Source: Saprospiraceae bacterium (GTDB lineage: Bacteria; Bacteroidota; Bacteroidia; Chitinophagales; Saprospiraceae). From it: a stretch of DNA of 34,483 nucleotides. Shown piece after piece: positions 8,789-15,575 of this stretch. Below the pieces are notes generated by a model that was not told the origin of the DNA, searched no databases, and was given only the letters and a program-made list of their open reading frames with translations. The stretch spans positions 1 through 34,483 of the forward strand of contig JANQWK010000061.1 in assembly GCA_030729925.1 (NCBI GenBank). The letters run 5' to 3'. The translations under genes were made by a program, and so were the position numbers. The first letter of the stretch is position 1, and every line of letters begins with the position of its first letter.

Positions 8789-10276
8789 ATGAAACGGCAA
8801 TGGAATATGCTCATTTTATGCTGCTTGTGCGTGGTTGGTCTTCGGGCCAACCACATACAGGTCGGCCAACTTACCCTGACAGACATAGATCCCATCAAAA
8901 AAACTGCTGTTTTGCAGTGCCAGCTCCGCTGGCAAAACTCCTGGCGCAGCGACGCCAACCCCGGGAATCACGATGCCGCATGGGTGTTTTTTAAGTTCCG
9001 TCGCAACAACGGCGACTGGCAACACCTCCACCCCGCTCCACAGGGGCATTCCGCAACGGCAACTTCCCCGGTAAGCTTCCAACCCGAAAGCGCAAACCCG
9101 AGAGAAAGCTTCCATCCCACCCGGAACCCTATTGTTGGACTGCTGCTCTACCGAGCCACTCCCGGAAAGGGCACACTGATCTTCGACACCCTGCGCATCC
9201 AGTGGCATTATGGACAGGAAGGGATCGAATCGGCGACCAGTTTGGAATTAAGGGTTTTCGCCCTGGAAATGGTATATGTCCCCGAAGGCCCATTTCAGCT
9301 TGGCGACGGCCAAAGCACCGGCACCTTCAGGGGCACCGGCAGCAACACTCCTGTCTCGATAGGTGATTTTGCTACCGTATTGAAATGTGAAGATACCAGC
9401 AACGACGATGCACAGCTCGAAGGAGCAGGCATCTGGATACACGGAAGCGCCGGGATCAGCCAAACCAGTAGCAGCCCGGTACAGCTCAATCCGCATTTTC
9501 CTACCGGCTACCGAAGTTTTTATGTCATGAAGCACGAAGTCAGTCAGCAGAACTACACCGACTTCCTCAACACCCTCACCCCTGTTCAGGCAAGTGCACG
9601 AGCCTACACCGGCGGCACTTTCCGCCACAACATCCAGCTCCAGAGCGGCATTTACACCACTTCGACCCCACACCTGCCCAACAACTGGATGAACTGGGAA
9701 GACGCAGCAGCTTTTGCCGATTGGGCAGCCCTCAGACCCATGACGGAAAATGAATTTGAAAAAGCCTGTCGGGGTAATCAAACGGCACTCGGCGGAGAAT
9801 TTGCCTGGGGCACGACCGGTATCACCAACAACAGTTATCTCCTCCAGGCAGCCGGAACGATCGCGGAATCGGTCAGCAATAGCTCTTCGATTGCCGGCAA
9901 TGCGGTCTATGACCAGACCACCACCCTGGGGCCCTTTCGCTCGGGCATCTTTGCCGAACCGGGATCAAACAACCGTGTGCAGGCCGGAGCCTCTTTTTGG
10001 GGAATTATGGAACTTAGTGGCAATCTTGTAGAGTTGTGCATCACCATCGGACGAGCGGAAGGCAGGGTCTTCACAGGGCGCTGTGGCGATGGGATCCTTG
10101 ATGCCTCGGGCGTTGCGAATGTTGCTGACTGGCCGGCAAGTTCGGCCATAGGCATTGGTTTCCGGGGTGGCAGTTGGCTTTTTGGCAGCAACCTCTGTCG
10201 GGTATCTGACAGACAAGACGCCGCCACCAACTTCACCACCCGATTTGAAGACATCGGATTCCGGGCGGTGCGCTGA
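8789..10276 (+). CDS. Secreted formylglycine-generating-enzyme-like (SUMF1 fold) protein
   Basis: The protein has 495 residues from ATG 8789; a TTG two codons earlier is less likely. A signal peptide (NMLILCCLCVVGLRA) is followed by an N-terminal beta domain (about 22-155, starting NHIQVGQLTLTDID). A SUMF1/FGE-sulfatase domain (about 160-495) shows MVYVPEGPFQLGD, MKHEVSQQNYTDFLN, NWMNWEDAAAFADWAALRPMTENEFEKACRG, GIMELSGNLVELC and a final GFRAVR. In true FGE the active site is a Cys pair spaced C-x4-C. Here the matching segment reads CRVSDR: C470 is kept but the second Cys position is R475. It is therefore probably not an active sulfatase-maturing oxidase; Bacteroidota carry many such surface or gliding-related SUMF1-fold proteins. 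It lies just downstream of the amidohydrolase and ends one base from the convergent TIR gene. Confidence 0.85.
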   Translation: MKRQWNMLILCCLCVVGLRANHIQVGQLTLTDIDPIKKTAVLQCQLRWQNSWRSDANPGNHDAAWVFFKFRRNNGDWQHLHPAPQGHSATATSPVSFQPESANPRESFHPTRNPIVGLLLYRATPGKGTLIFDTLRIQWHYGQEGIESATSLELRVFALEMVYVPEGPFQLGDGQSTGTFRGTGSNTPVSIGDFATVLKCEDTSNDDAQLEGAGIWIHGSAGISQTSSSPVQLNPHFPTGYRSFYVMKHEVSQQNYTDFLNTLTPVQASARAYTGGTFRHNIQLQSGIYTTSTPHLPNNWMNWEDAAAFADWAALRPMTENEFEKACRGNQTALGGEFAWGTTGITNNSYLLQAAGTIAESVSNSSSIAGNAVYDQTTTLGPFRSGIFAEPGSNNRVQAGASFWGIMELSGNLVELCITIGRAEGRVFTGRCGDGILDASGVANVADWPASSAIGIGFRGGSWLFGSNLCRVSDRQDAATNFTTRFEDIGFRAVR

Positions 10277-10277
10277 A

Positions 10278-11669
10278 TCAGCTTTCCGGGGCGATCAGGT
10301 AGAGGATATGATCATTGACGTGCAAATGTCCCAGTTCCGGTGGCGGGGGCACTACGGGCAATTCAAGTGGAATGGGCTGTATAAAAGGAGGAGCCTCTCT
10401 CCTGCCATTTTTTCGCGCCAGCGCTAGTTTCACTTCTTTCAGCACCCATTCAGAATTGCGGGCATTGGTGGACCAGAACAGCAAAAACAAATCGCAATCG
10501 AGAATGTGTTGTTCCAGCGCCGGCTCCCATTCCTCCCCGGGTCGCAGGCTCAGCACATCCATAAAAAATTTCTGGTCAAAAATCCCCAGCATCTGGACGC
10601 GGCGCAGCACCTCCTGTCTGTCTTTAGAAGCATAGGACACAAAAGCATAATGGTATCTTTTTGCTTCGCTGCCAACAGGTTTTCCCGCGGAGGTAGCCCC
10701 GGCAACCTTAATAAAAAAGGAAATCTCCCCTACCGGCATCCAGTCGCTCCGCTGTAAAAACACCCGCAGCACAAAAAACACCTTTTGTTTTCCCGGGGTA
10801 TCCGGGATATCCACCACAAACTGCTGCGACTCCCGGCTCCCTTTCCAGGTGGTCTCGCGGGTTTGCTCCGTACCGGTTTCGCCCCGCAGTGACAGCACCA
10901 GTCGCAACCGCTCGCCGGGCTGAACGGGCACGCCCAAATTAGAAAACTGTCGGAGTACCGCCGTATCGTCTATGCTCACCGCCAATTGACCCACCACAGC
11001 CGCCTCTTCCAGTAAGTGCAACCAAACCTGCACCTGCACAGGCTCCTGGGGAGCGGCCTCCTCCGGTGCATACACGCTGCAAGCCACCGTATCGCCCGGC
11101 TTTGCGGCCAACACCGGCTGTTCTGAAGCACTGCGGGGACCTTCATCCGCCAATTGGATGCCCCCGGTATTGCCCGCATAACCCCGCATATCCAACCCCC
11201 CGCGGGTCTCCTCCAGCACCTCTTCTGATCCAAGCCGGATATCCTGAACCATTTTCTCCTTGAAATTTACCTTATCCAAATTTACCCCATGCAGGATCGT
11301 CTCTGTAAAATCGCAGTCCACCAGGGTCGTACCGCTCAACTGCGTCTGTAACAGGATAGCCATGCTAAAATTGCATAACTTTAAATGGCTATCGCCAAAA
11401 TCCGCCCCCGAAAAATCTGCCCCCAGAGCGCTCACCTTTTCCCAAGACACCCTGCGAAGATCGGCATCCCTTAAATTTGCAAAATTCAGGTTCGTCCCGA
11501 CAAAAACGGATCCACTCAGATTAACACCTTGTAAATTAGCATTTTCCAGGGACTGGTTACCCAAGCGGATGTCCGACAAATCCGGTTTCAGCTCGGGTTC
11601 CTGCAAACGCCAGGAATTCCAGTAACTTACTCCTCTCAAGAGGTACTCCAGGTGCGAAGCATTGGCCAT
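10278..11669 (-). CDS. Pentapeptide-repeat / beta-sandwich / TIR domain protein
   Basis: The protein has 463 residues and no signal peptide, so it is cytosolic. An N-terminal cap (HLEYLLRGVSYWNSWR) leads into pentapeptide repeats at about 30-138 (ADLRR, ADFSG, ANLQG, VNLDK style A(D/N)LXX units). A Gly-rich linker (139-185) is followed by a beta-sandwich (about 186-325: KPGDTVACSVYAPEE, WKGSRESQQFVVDIP). A TIR domain occupies about 338-460, starting YHYAFVSYASKDR. The TIR keeps the helix motif S406-x-W408-x3-E412, where E412 matches the catalytic Glu of NAD-cleaving TIRs. Many bacterial TIR proteins are NADases in antiphage defence, while others only bind partners. The pentapeptide solenoid is probably the sensing or scaffold part. 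The gene starts 48 bp after the photolyase-like gene on the same strand. The function is inference. Confidence 0.88.
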   Translation of the reverse strand: MANASHLEYLLRGVSYWNSWRLQEPELKPDLSDIRLGNQSLENANLQGVNLSGSVFVGTNLNFANLRDADLRRVSWEKVSALGADFSGADFGDSHLKLCNFSMAILLQTQLSGTTLVDCDFTETILHGVNLDKVNFKEKMVQDIRLGSEEVLEETRGGLDMRGYAGNTGGIQLADEGPRSASEQPVLAAKPGDTVACSVYAPEEAAPQEPVQVQVWLHLLEEAAVVGQLAVSIDDTAVLRQFSNLGVPVQPGERLRLVLSLRGETGTEQTRETTWKGSRESQQFVVDIPDTPGKQKVFFVLRVFLQRSDWMPVGEISFFIKVAGATSAGKPVGSEAKRYHYAFVSYASKDRQEVLRRVQMLGIFDQKFFMDVLSLRPGEEWEPALEQHILDCDLFLLFWSTNARNSEWVLKEVKLALARKNGRREAPPFIQPIPLELPVVPPPPELGHLHVNDHILYLIAPES

Positions 11670-11717
11670 GGTGCATTTATTTTTTCTAAAAATAGCGAAT
11701 TTCCTGAAAAAGGTTTG

Positions 11718-13172
11718 CTATCGCCGCTTTTCCGGGTTGACGTGTCTTTTTCGGATCTTTGCCCCTTCGGTCTGAGTCGTCGCTTGTTTTTTCAAGCCCC
11801 ACAGGTGATCGGCAGCAAAGCGGGACGCTTGTTGAAAGTCCACCACGGGAAGCGGGTAATCCCCTCCCGGGGAAAAACCATACAAGGATTGTTCTATGGG
11901 CGACAGCAACCAGGGCTCGTGGATCAGGGCATCGGGAACAGCCGCCAGTTCGGGTACCCACTTGCGGATAAACGCCCCATCGGGATCGTATTTGCGGCTA
12001 TTTTTGACCGGATTATAAATCCGGATCTCGTGAATACCGGTCACCCCTGCCTGCATGTGAAACTGGGGGTAATGGATACCGGGTTCGAAATCGAGAAACT
12101 GTCGCGCCAGGAAATGCACACCCGACTGCCAGGATTGCCACAGGGTGTGGGTCAGAAAAGAAACCAGCATTGCGCGCATCCGGAAATTCAGGTAGCCCGT
12201 AGCGATCACGCAGCGCATGGCTGCATCAACCAGGGGGAAGCCCGTTTTTCCCTGCATCCAGGCTTGCAATAAAATCTCATCGGACACCCGGGGCAGGGCA
12301 TCGTAGGCCGGATTGAAATTATCGAACTCGATGCGACATTCGCCTTCAAATTTTTGGATAAAATGATCGCGCCAACGCAATCGGGACAGGAAATTCTCCA
12401 GGTTCCAGCGGCCTGTTTTGCCCTTTCGGGAAAGGGCGGCCTGATAGACCTCCCGTAGCGACAAATTGCCCCAGGCCAGGTAGGGAGACAGTCGGCTGCA
12501 ATGAAAACGACTCTCTGCCGGTCGGGAAATATGCTGCATGTACCCACTGATCCGCTCATCCAGAAACCCCTTCAAATACCTGCGGGCATAGTTTGTCCCA
12601 CCGGGCTGCATATTCGGACTGGGCTCCAAAAAAGCGGCAGGAAGGGATTGAGAAAAGCCGTCTAGCTCCTGGGATACAGGTATCAGCTGCCCCAATGGTA
12701 CACTTTCGATCGGTTTTTCCACGTAGGTGTACCAATCATCCACCCAGGTCTGGCGATTTTTCAGTCCGCGTTTGATCCCGGAAAACGGAAACTCGCGCCA
12801 TTCGATCCCTTTTTGCCGAAACAGCCGCTGTAAGGCCAGATCGCGGTCGAAGGTCACCCGCAAACCCACTTCCTGGTGCGAAAAAACCTTTGCTTTTGGA
12901 AAGCGCTCCAGCAAGTGCTCAAAAAATGGCAGGGCGCTGGCATGAACAATCGTTATCTGAGCATTGAAACGAGACAATTCGCGGTTCATATCGCCCAAAG
13001 ACTCCCGGACAAAGCGCCAGTGACGGAGATCGTAAGCCGGGTGAGCGAGTAATTCCGGCTCAAACAAATACAGCAGCAGCACCGGATGCCCTTCCCGGAT
13101 AGCAGCCAGTAGCGGCTCGTGGTCGGACAAGCGCAAATCCCGTTTAAACCAAACAATGCTGATCTCCTTCAT
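11718..13172 (-). CDS. Cryptochrome/photolyase family flavoprotein
   Basis: The protein has 484 residues from ATG 13172; a TTG codon just before it is a less likely start. An N-terminal Rossmann antenna domain ([32 protein letters not shown]) is followed by the FAD-binding helical domain (about 215-410). The FAD domain shows [49 protein letters not shown] and [26 protein letters not shown]. Against E. coli photolyase, W348 matches W359 without gaps. The FAD N5-contacting Asn378 becomes H367 and the proximal Trp382 becomes F371. It has only three Cys in this region and does not look like the Fe-S photolyases. It could be a DNA repair enzyme or a light sensor; the changed flavin site leaves this open. 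It precedes the TIR gene on the same strand. Confidence 0.88.
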   Translation of the reverse strand: MKEISIVWFKRDLRLSDHEPLLAAIREGHPVLLLYLFEPELLAHPAYDLRHWRFVRESLGDMNRELSRFNAQITIVHASALPFFEHLLERFPKAKVFSHQEVGLRVTFDRDLALQRLFRQKGIEWREFPFSGIKRGLKNRQTWVDDWYTYVEKPIESVPLGQLIPVSQELDGFSQSLPAAFLEPSPNMQPGGTNYARRYLKGFLDERISGYMQHISRPAESRFHCSRLSPYLAWGNLSLREVYQAALSRKGKTGRWNLENFLSRLRWRDHFIQKFEGECRIEFDNFNPAYDALPRVSDEILLQAWMQGKTGFPLVDAAMRCVIATGYLNFRMRAMLVSFLTHTLWQSWQSGVHFLARQFLDFEPGIHYPQFHMQAGVTGIHEIRIYNPVKNSRKYDPDGAFIRKWVPELAAVPDALIHEPWLLSPIEQSLYGFSPGGDYPLPVVDFQQASRFAADHLWGLKKQATTQTEGAKIRKRHVNPEKRR

Positions 13173-13269
13173 CAAGCGATTATACAGGCAAGTCCCCCAA
13201 AAGGTTTAAAAAAATAAGCTATTCGGTGGTTGAACAACTTCTTTGTGCCAAAAAAACAACAGCTATCGG

Positions 13270-13297
13270 TCAAAAGTCAACAGTCAAAAGCCAACAG
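13270..13297 (+). repeat. Two-copy 14-bp tandem repeat
   Basis: TCAAAAGTCAACAG at 13270-13283 is followed directly by TCAAAAGCCAACAG at 13284-13297, with one mismatch. The next bases (CCA) do not continue a third copy. It sits between divergent promoters. It may be a remnant of replication slippage or a regulator-binding repeat; nothing in the sequence decides between these. Confidence 0.7.
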
Positions 13298-13401
13298 CCA
13301 TTTTTTCCCATGAACCAATTCCCAACAAAAAAGCTTTATTAAGCATAGTTTAAGTTTTTAAAAATTAGGCACTAAGGAAACCCGCCACCATTTTTTTTGG
13401 A

Positions 13402-13409
13402 TATATTTG
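13402..13409 (+). promoter_or_regulatory. Candidate -7 box for the YkuK-like gene
   Basis: TATATTTG is a perfect TAnnTTTG match, 17 nt before ATG 13427, so the leader would be only about 10 nt. I see no TTG at the right distance for a -33 element. Its position inside the possible upstream TTG-initiated extension favours the ATG at 13427. Confidence 0.35.
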
Positions 13410-13426
13410 AAAAAAACGCAACAACT

Positions 13427-13897
13427 ATGCAATGGCGAAGGCTAAATGGACAACTTATTGACGCGACGCTTGCGGAGGCTGTTGAAAATAGTATCCTCAG
13501 CGAAAAAGCGGCCGGCAACAAACTGAAGGTTTGCATTGGTACAGATTCACAAGTACGCAACGAGGTGATCGAGTTTGCTACGGTGATTGTCTTTCTGCGA
13601 CAAAAAAAGGGTGGGTTTATGTTTATTGCCAATGACAGAACCACCAAAAAAATGAGTCTGAAAGAACGCATGATCTCGGAGGTGGCCAAATCGGTAGAAG
13701 TGGCGTACAGCCTGTGCGACCTGCTGGATGCCCACGATGTGGAGCTGGAGGTACATGCCGATATCAACACAGATCCTCTATTTGAATCGAATACTGCGCT
13801 AAAGGAGGCCATGGGGTATATCCTGGGCATGGGTTTTGTGTTCAAGGCCAAGCCCGAGGCCTTTGCGAGTAGTTCCTGCGCGGACAAAATGATTTAA
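13427..13897 (+). CDS. RNase H-like YkuK family (DUF458-type) protein
   Basis: The protein has 156 residues from ATG 13427 (MQWRRLNGQLID). A TTG start at 13397 would add ten residues that do not look like the family. An RNase H-fold core is suggested by KVCIGTDSQVRNEVIEFATVIVF (first strand with an acidic residue), ELEVHADIN (second acidic strand) and the C-terminal GMGFVFKAKPEAFASSSCADKM. This pattern and length match the YkuK family, widespread in Firmicutes and Bacteroidota and of unproven function. It is followed 21 bp later by a gamma-glutamylcyclotransferase-like gene and is probably co-transcribed with it. Confidence 0.85.
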   Translation: MQWRRLNGQLIDATLAEAVENSILSEKAAGNKLKVCIGTDSQVRNEVIEFATVIVFLRQKKGGFMFIANDRTTKKMSLKERMISEVAKSVEVAYSLCDLLDAHDVELEVHADINTDPLFESNTALKEAMGYILGMGFVFKAKPEAFASSSCADKMI

Positions 13898-13918
13898 AGA
13901 CTACAAAACCGGGAAAGG

Positions 13919-14347
13919 GTGCAAAGCGATTTGATTTTTGTATATGGTACGCTCATGCGAAAGGTGGGTTCGGCTATGGCCAACTTTCTGGACTCGAATG
14001 CCAATTTTATGGGGGAAGCCTGGATTGGCGGGTATTTGTATGACATGGGCGAATACCCGGGTCTGATCTACCACCCCACAGCACCAGACAAGGTGTGGGG
14101 TGAGTTGTTTGTCCTCCACAACCCGGTCAGCGTTTTGAGTGTGCTGGATGGCTACGAAGGTGTCTTTGGCAAGGAAAGCGACGAATATCGCCGATCCCTG
14201 CTGCCCGTTTTTACGGAAAAAGGACAACATCCCTGCTGGGTCTATGAGTGGGCGCTGAGCTACCACGACTGTCCCTTGGTTCCCGACGGCAGGTACGAGC
14301 ACTACTTTGGCCAAAAAGAAGCGCATCGCCGTTTTGTACAATCCTGA
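13919..14347 (+). CDS. Gamma-glutamylcyclotransferase-like (AIG2/GGCT fold) protein
   Basis: The protein has 142 residues with a GTG start; no in-frame ATG lies between the previous stop and the conserved motif. The fold signature is LIFVYGTLMRKVG near the N-terminus, with the likely catalytic Glu in VLDGYEGVFG. VWGELFVL and CWVYEWAL provide further barrel strands. GGCT-fold enzymes release 5-oxoproline from gamma-glutamyl amines, but small bacterial members have varied substrates. It ends four bases from the convergent FtsE-like gene. Confidence 0.85.
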   Translation: MQSDLIFVYGTLMRKVGSAMANFLDSNANFMGEAWIGGYLYDMGEYPGLIYHPTAPDKVWGELFVLHNPVSVLSVLDGYEGVFGKESDEYRRSLLPVFTEKGQHPCWVYEWALSYHDCPLVPDGRYEHYFGQKEAHRRFVQS

Positions 14348-14351
14348 TAGC

Positions 14352-15032
14352 TTAATGGCTTAATTCCTGCAATTGTCCATCCTGACAGGCAAGTACCCTG
14401 GCGGGAAAAGCATCCATCACGAGGTGGTCGTGCGTCGCAAACAGCACGGCAGTATTGTAGTATTTGGACAGATGTCGCATCAAGCGAAGAATTTCCCGGG
14501 ATGTTTCGGGGTCGAGGTTACCCGTAGGCTCATCTGCAATCAGCAATTCAGGAAAATTGAGCAAAGCTCTGGCAATCGCAACGCGTTGTTGTTCGCCCCC
14601 GGACAATTCCCAGGGCATGCGGTGGGCAGCGTGGGACAACTGCACCTGTTCCAAAACTTCTCCAATGCGTAGTTCGATTTTTTGGGCATTGCGCCAATCG
14701 GTTGCCTTGAGGACAAAGCGCAGGTTATCGGCCACAGAACGGTCCGTCAGCAGCATAAAATCCTGAAACACCATCCCCAGTTTTCTGCGCAGCAGGGGAA
14801 TATTTTTTCGGGTAAGTCTCTGAAGATCGAATCCGGCGACTTGCCCGTGTCCCTTGTGCAGCGGTATTGACCCATAGAGGGTTTTCAACAAAGTAGATTT
14901 GCCCGAGCCGGTTTTGCCGATCAGGTAGGTAAATTCACCTCGGAAAAGCGTGAGATTGACCCCGGAAAGTACCGGAACCTGCCCTTGTGCGAGCGTTGCA
15001 TCCTGTAGCGTGGCGATGTATGGATCCATCAT
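14352..15032 (-). CDS. ftsE: FtsE-like ABC transporter ATP-binding protein
   Basis: The protein has 226 residues from ATG 15032; TTG 15038 is an unlikely alternative. It is a single ABC ATPase with Walker [11 protein letters not shown]-loop VFQDFMLL, signature LSGGEQQR, Walker [13 protein letters not shown] and H-loop ATHDH. The Q-loop and overall length fit FtsE, the ATPase that works with FtsX to control peptidoglycan hydrolases at division. FtsX is not next to it here, as is common in Bacteroidota, so LolD or MacB-type ATPases cannot be excluded. It is divergent from ccmE. Confidence 0.75.
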   Translation of the reverse strand: MMDPYIATLQDATLAQGQVPVLSGVNLTLFRGEFTYLIGKTGSGKSTLLKTLYGSIPLHKGHGQVAGFDLQRLTRKNIPLLRRKLGMVFQDFMLLTDRSVADNLRFVLKATDWRNAQKIELRIGEVLEQVQLSHAAHRMPWELSGGEQQRVAIARALLNFPELLIADEPTGNLDPETSREILRLMRHLSKYYNTAVLFATHDHLVMDAFPARVLACQDGQLQELSH

Positions 15033-15060
15033 GGACAACCCGTTTCGGGTAAAAGTAAAT

Positions 15061-15068
15061 CAAAGGTA
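15061..15068 (-). promoter_or_regulatory. Candidate -7 box for the FtsE-like gene
   Basis: On the minus strand the sequence reads TACCTTTG, a perfect TAnnTTTG box 28 nt before ATG 15032. A TTTG lies only 14 nt upstream of it (15086-15083), shorter than the usual 17-23 nt. The facing ccmE promoter shows only an imperfect TATCTTTA at 15116-15123. Confidence 0.35.
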
Positions 15069-15141
15069 TTTCAAAATCAAACCAAATACAGGTGGGAATG
15101 TTTTAAACGGGTAATTATCTTTACGGCCAAAAGAACGATAG

Positions 15142-15534
15142 ATGAAAAAAATATACATCATTGCTGTCCTCATGATTGTCGCTTCCATCGTCATTCTTAC
15201 CAGTGCAGCGGACGACATGAGCACCTATGCTACCTTTGCCGATGCAGATAACAGCGGTCAGAAGGTAAAAATTGCCGGTCAGTTGTCGAAAGACAAAGAA
15301 ATGGTTTACGACCCCCAGGTGGATCCCAACTATTTTAGCTTTTACATGAAAGACACCGAAGGCGTGGAGCGAAAAGTCGTATTATTGGGCAGTAAGCCCC
15401 AGGATTTTGAGCTTTCCGAACAGTTGGTGCTCACAGGTAAGGCTGGCGGCGACGAATTCATTGCCACTGAAATGCTGATGAAGTGTCCTTCCAAATACAA
15501 AGACGAGGAAGTCTATATTCGCGAAGAGAAGTAA
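15142..15534 (+). CDS. ccmE: Cytochrome c maturation protein CcmE, CXXXY type
   Basis: The protein has 130 residues. One N-terminal membrane anchor (YIIAVLMIVASIVILTSA) precedes an OB-fold heme-chaperone domain (VKIAGQLSKDKEMVYDP, FYMKDTEGVERKVVLLGSKP, LVLTGKAGGDEFIATEML). Classical CcmE binds heme through a His in an HxxxY motif. Here the position reads C115-P-S-K-Y119, the CXXXY variant known from archaea and Desulfovibrio. CcmE hands heme to CcmF in the periplasm, and ccmF follows 41 bp downstream, which supports the call. The ccmA-D genes are not in the window. Confidence 0.88.
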   Translation: MKKIYIIAVLMIVASIVILTSAADDMSTYATFADADNSGQKVKIAGQLSKDKEMVYDPQVDPNYFSFYMKDTEGVERKVVLLGSKPQDFELSEQLVLTGKAGGDEFIATEMLMKCPSKYKDEEVYIREEK

Positions 15535-15575
15535 GTTTTTCGATTTTACAACCCTGAATTATCCAAAACAGATAT

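Larger units (their letters stand above)
13173..13426. other. Divergent intergenic region with a short tandem repeat
   Basis: This 254-bp AT-rich gap lies between the photolyase-like gene (minus) and the YkuK-like gene (plus). It has no convincing coding frame; the plus-strand frame from TTG 13397 only extends the YkuK-like gene. It contains a 14-bp tandem repeat and a perfect TAnnTTTG box, both listed separately. Confidence 0.55.

Noticed and set aside
10278-14347. Defence island around the TIR gene
   Set aside because: Neighbours are a photolyase-like, a YkuK-like and a GGCT-like gene; no nuclease, STAND ATPase, restriction-modification, CBASS or mobile gene is present.
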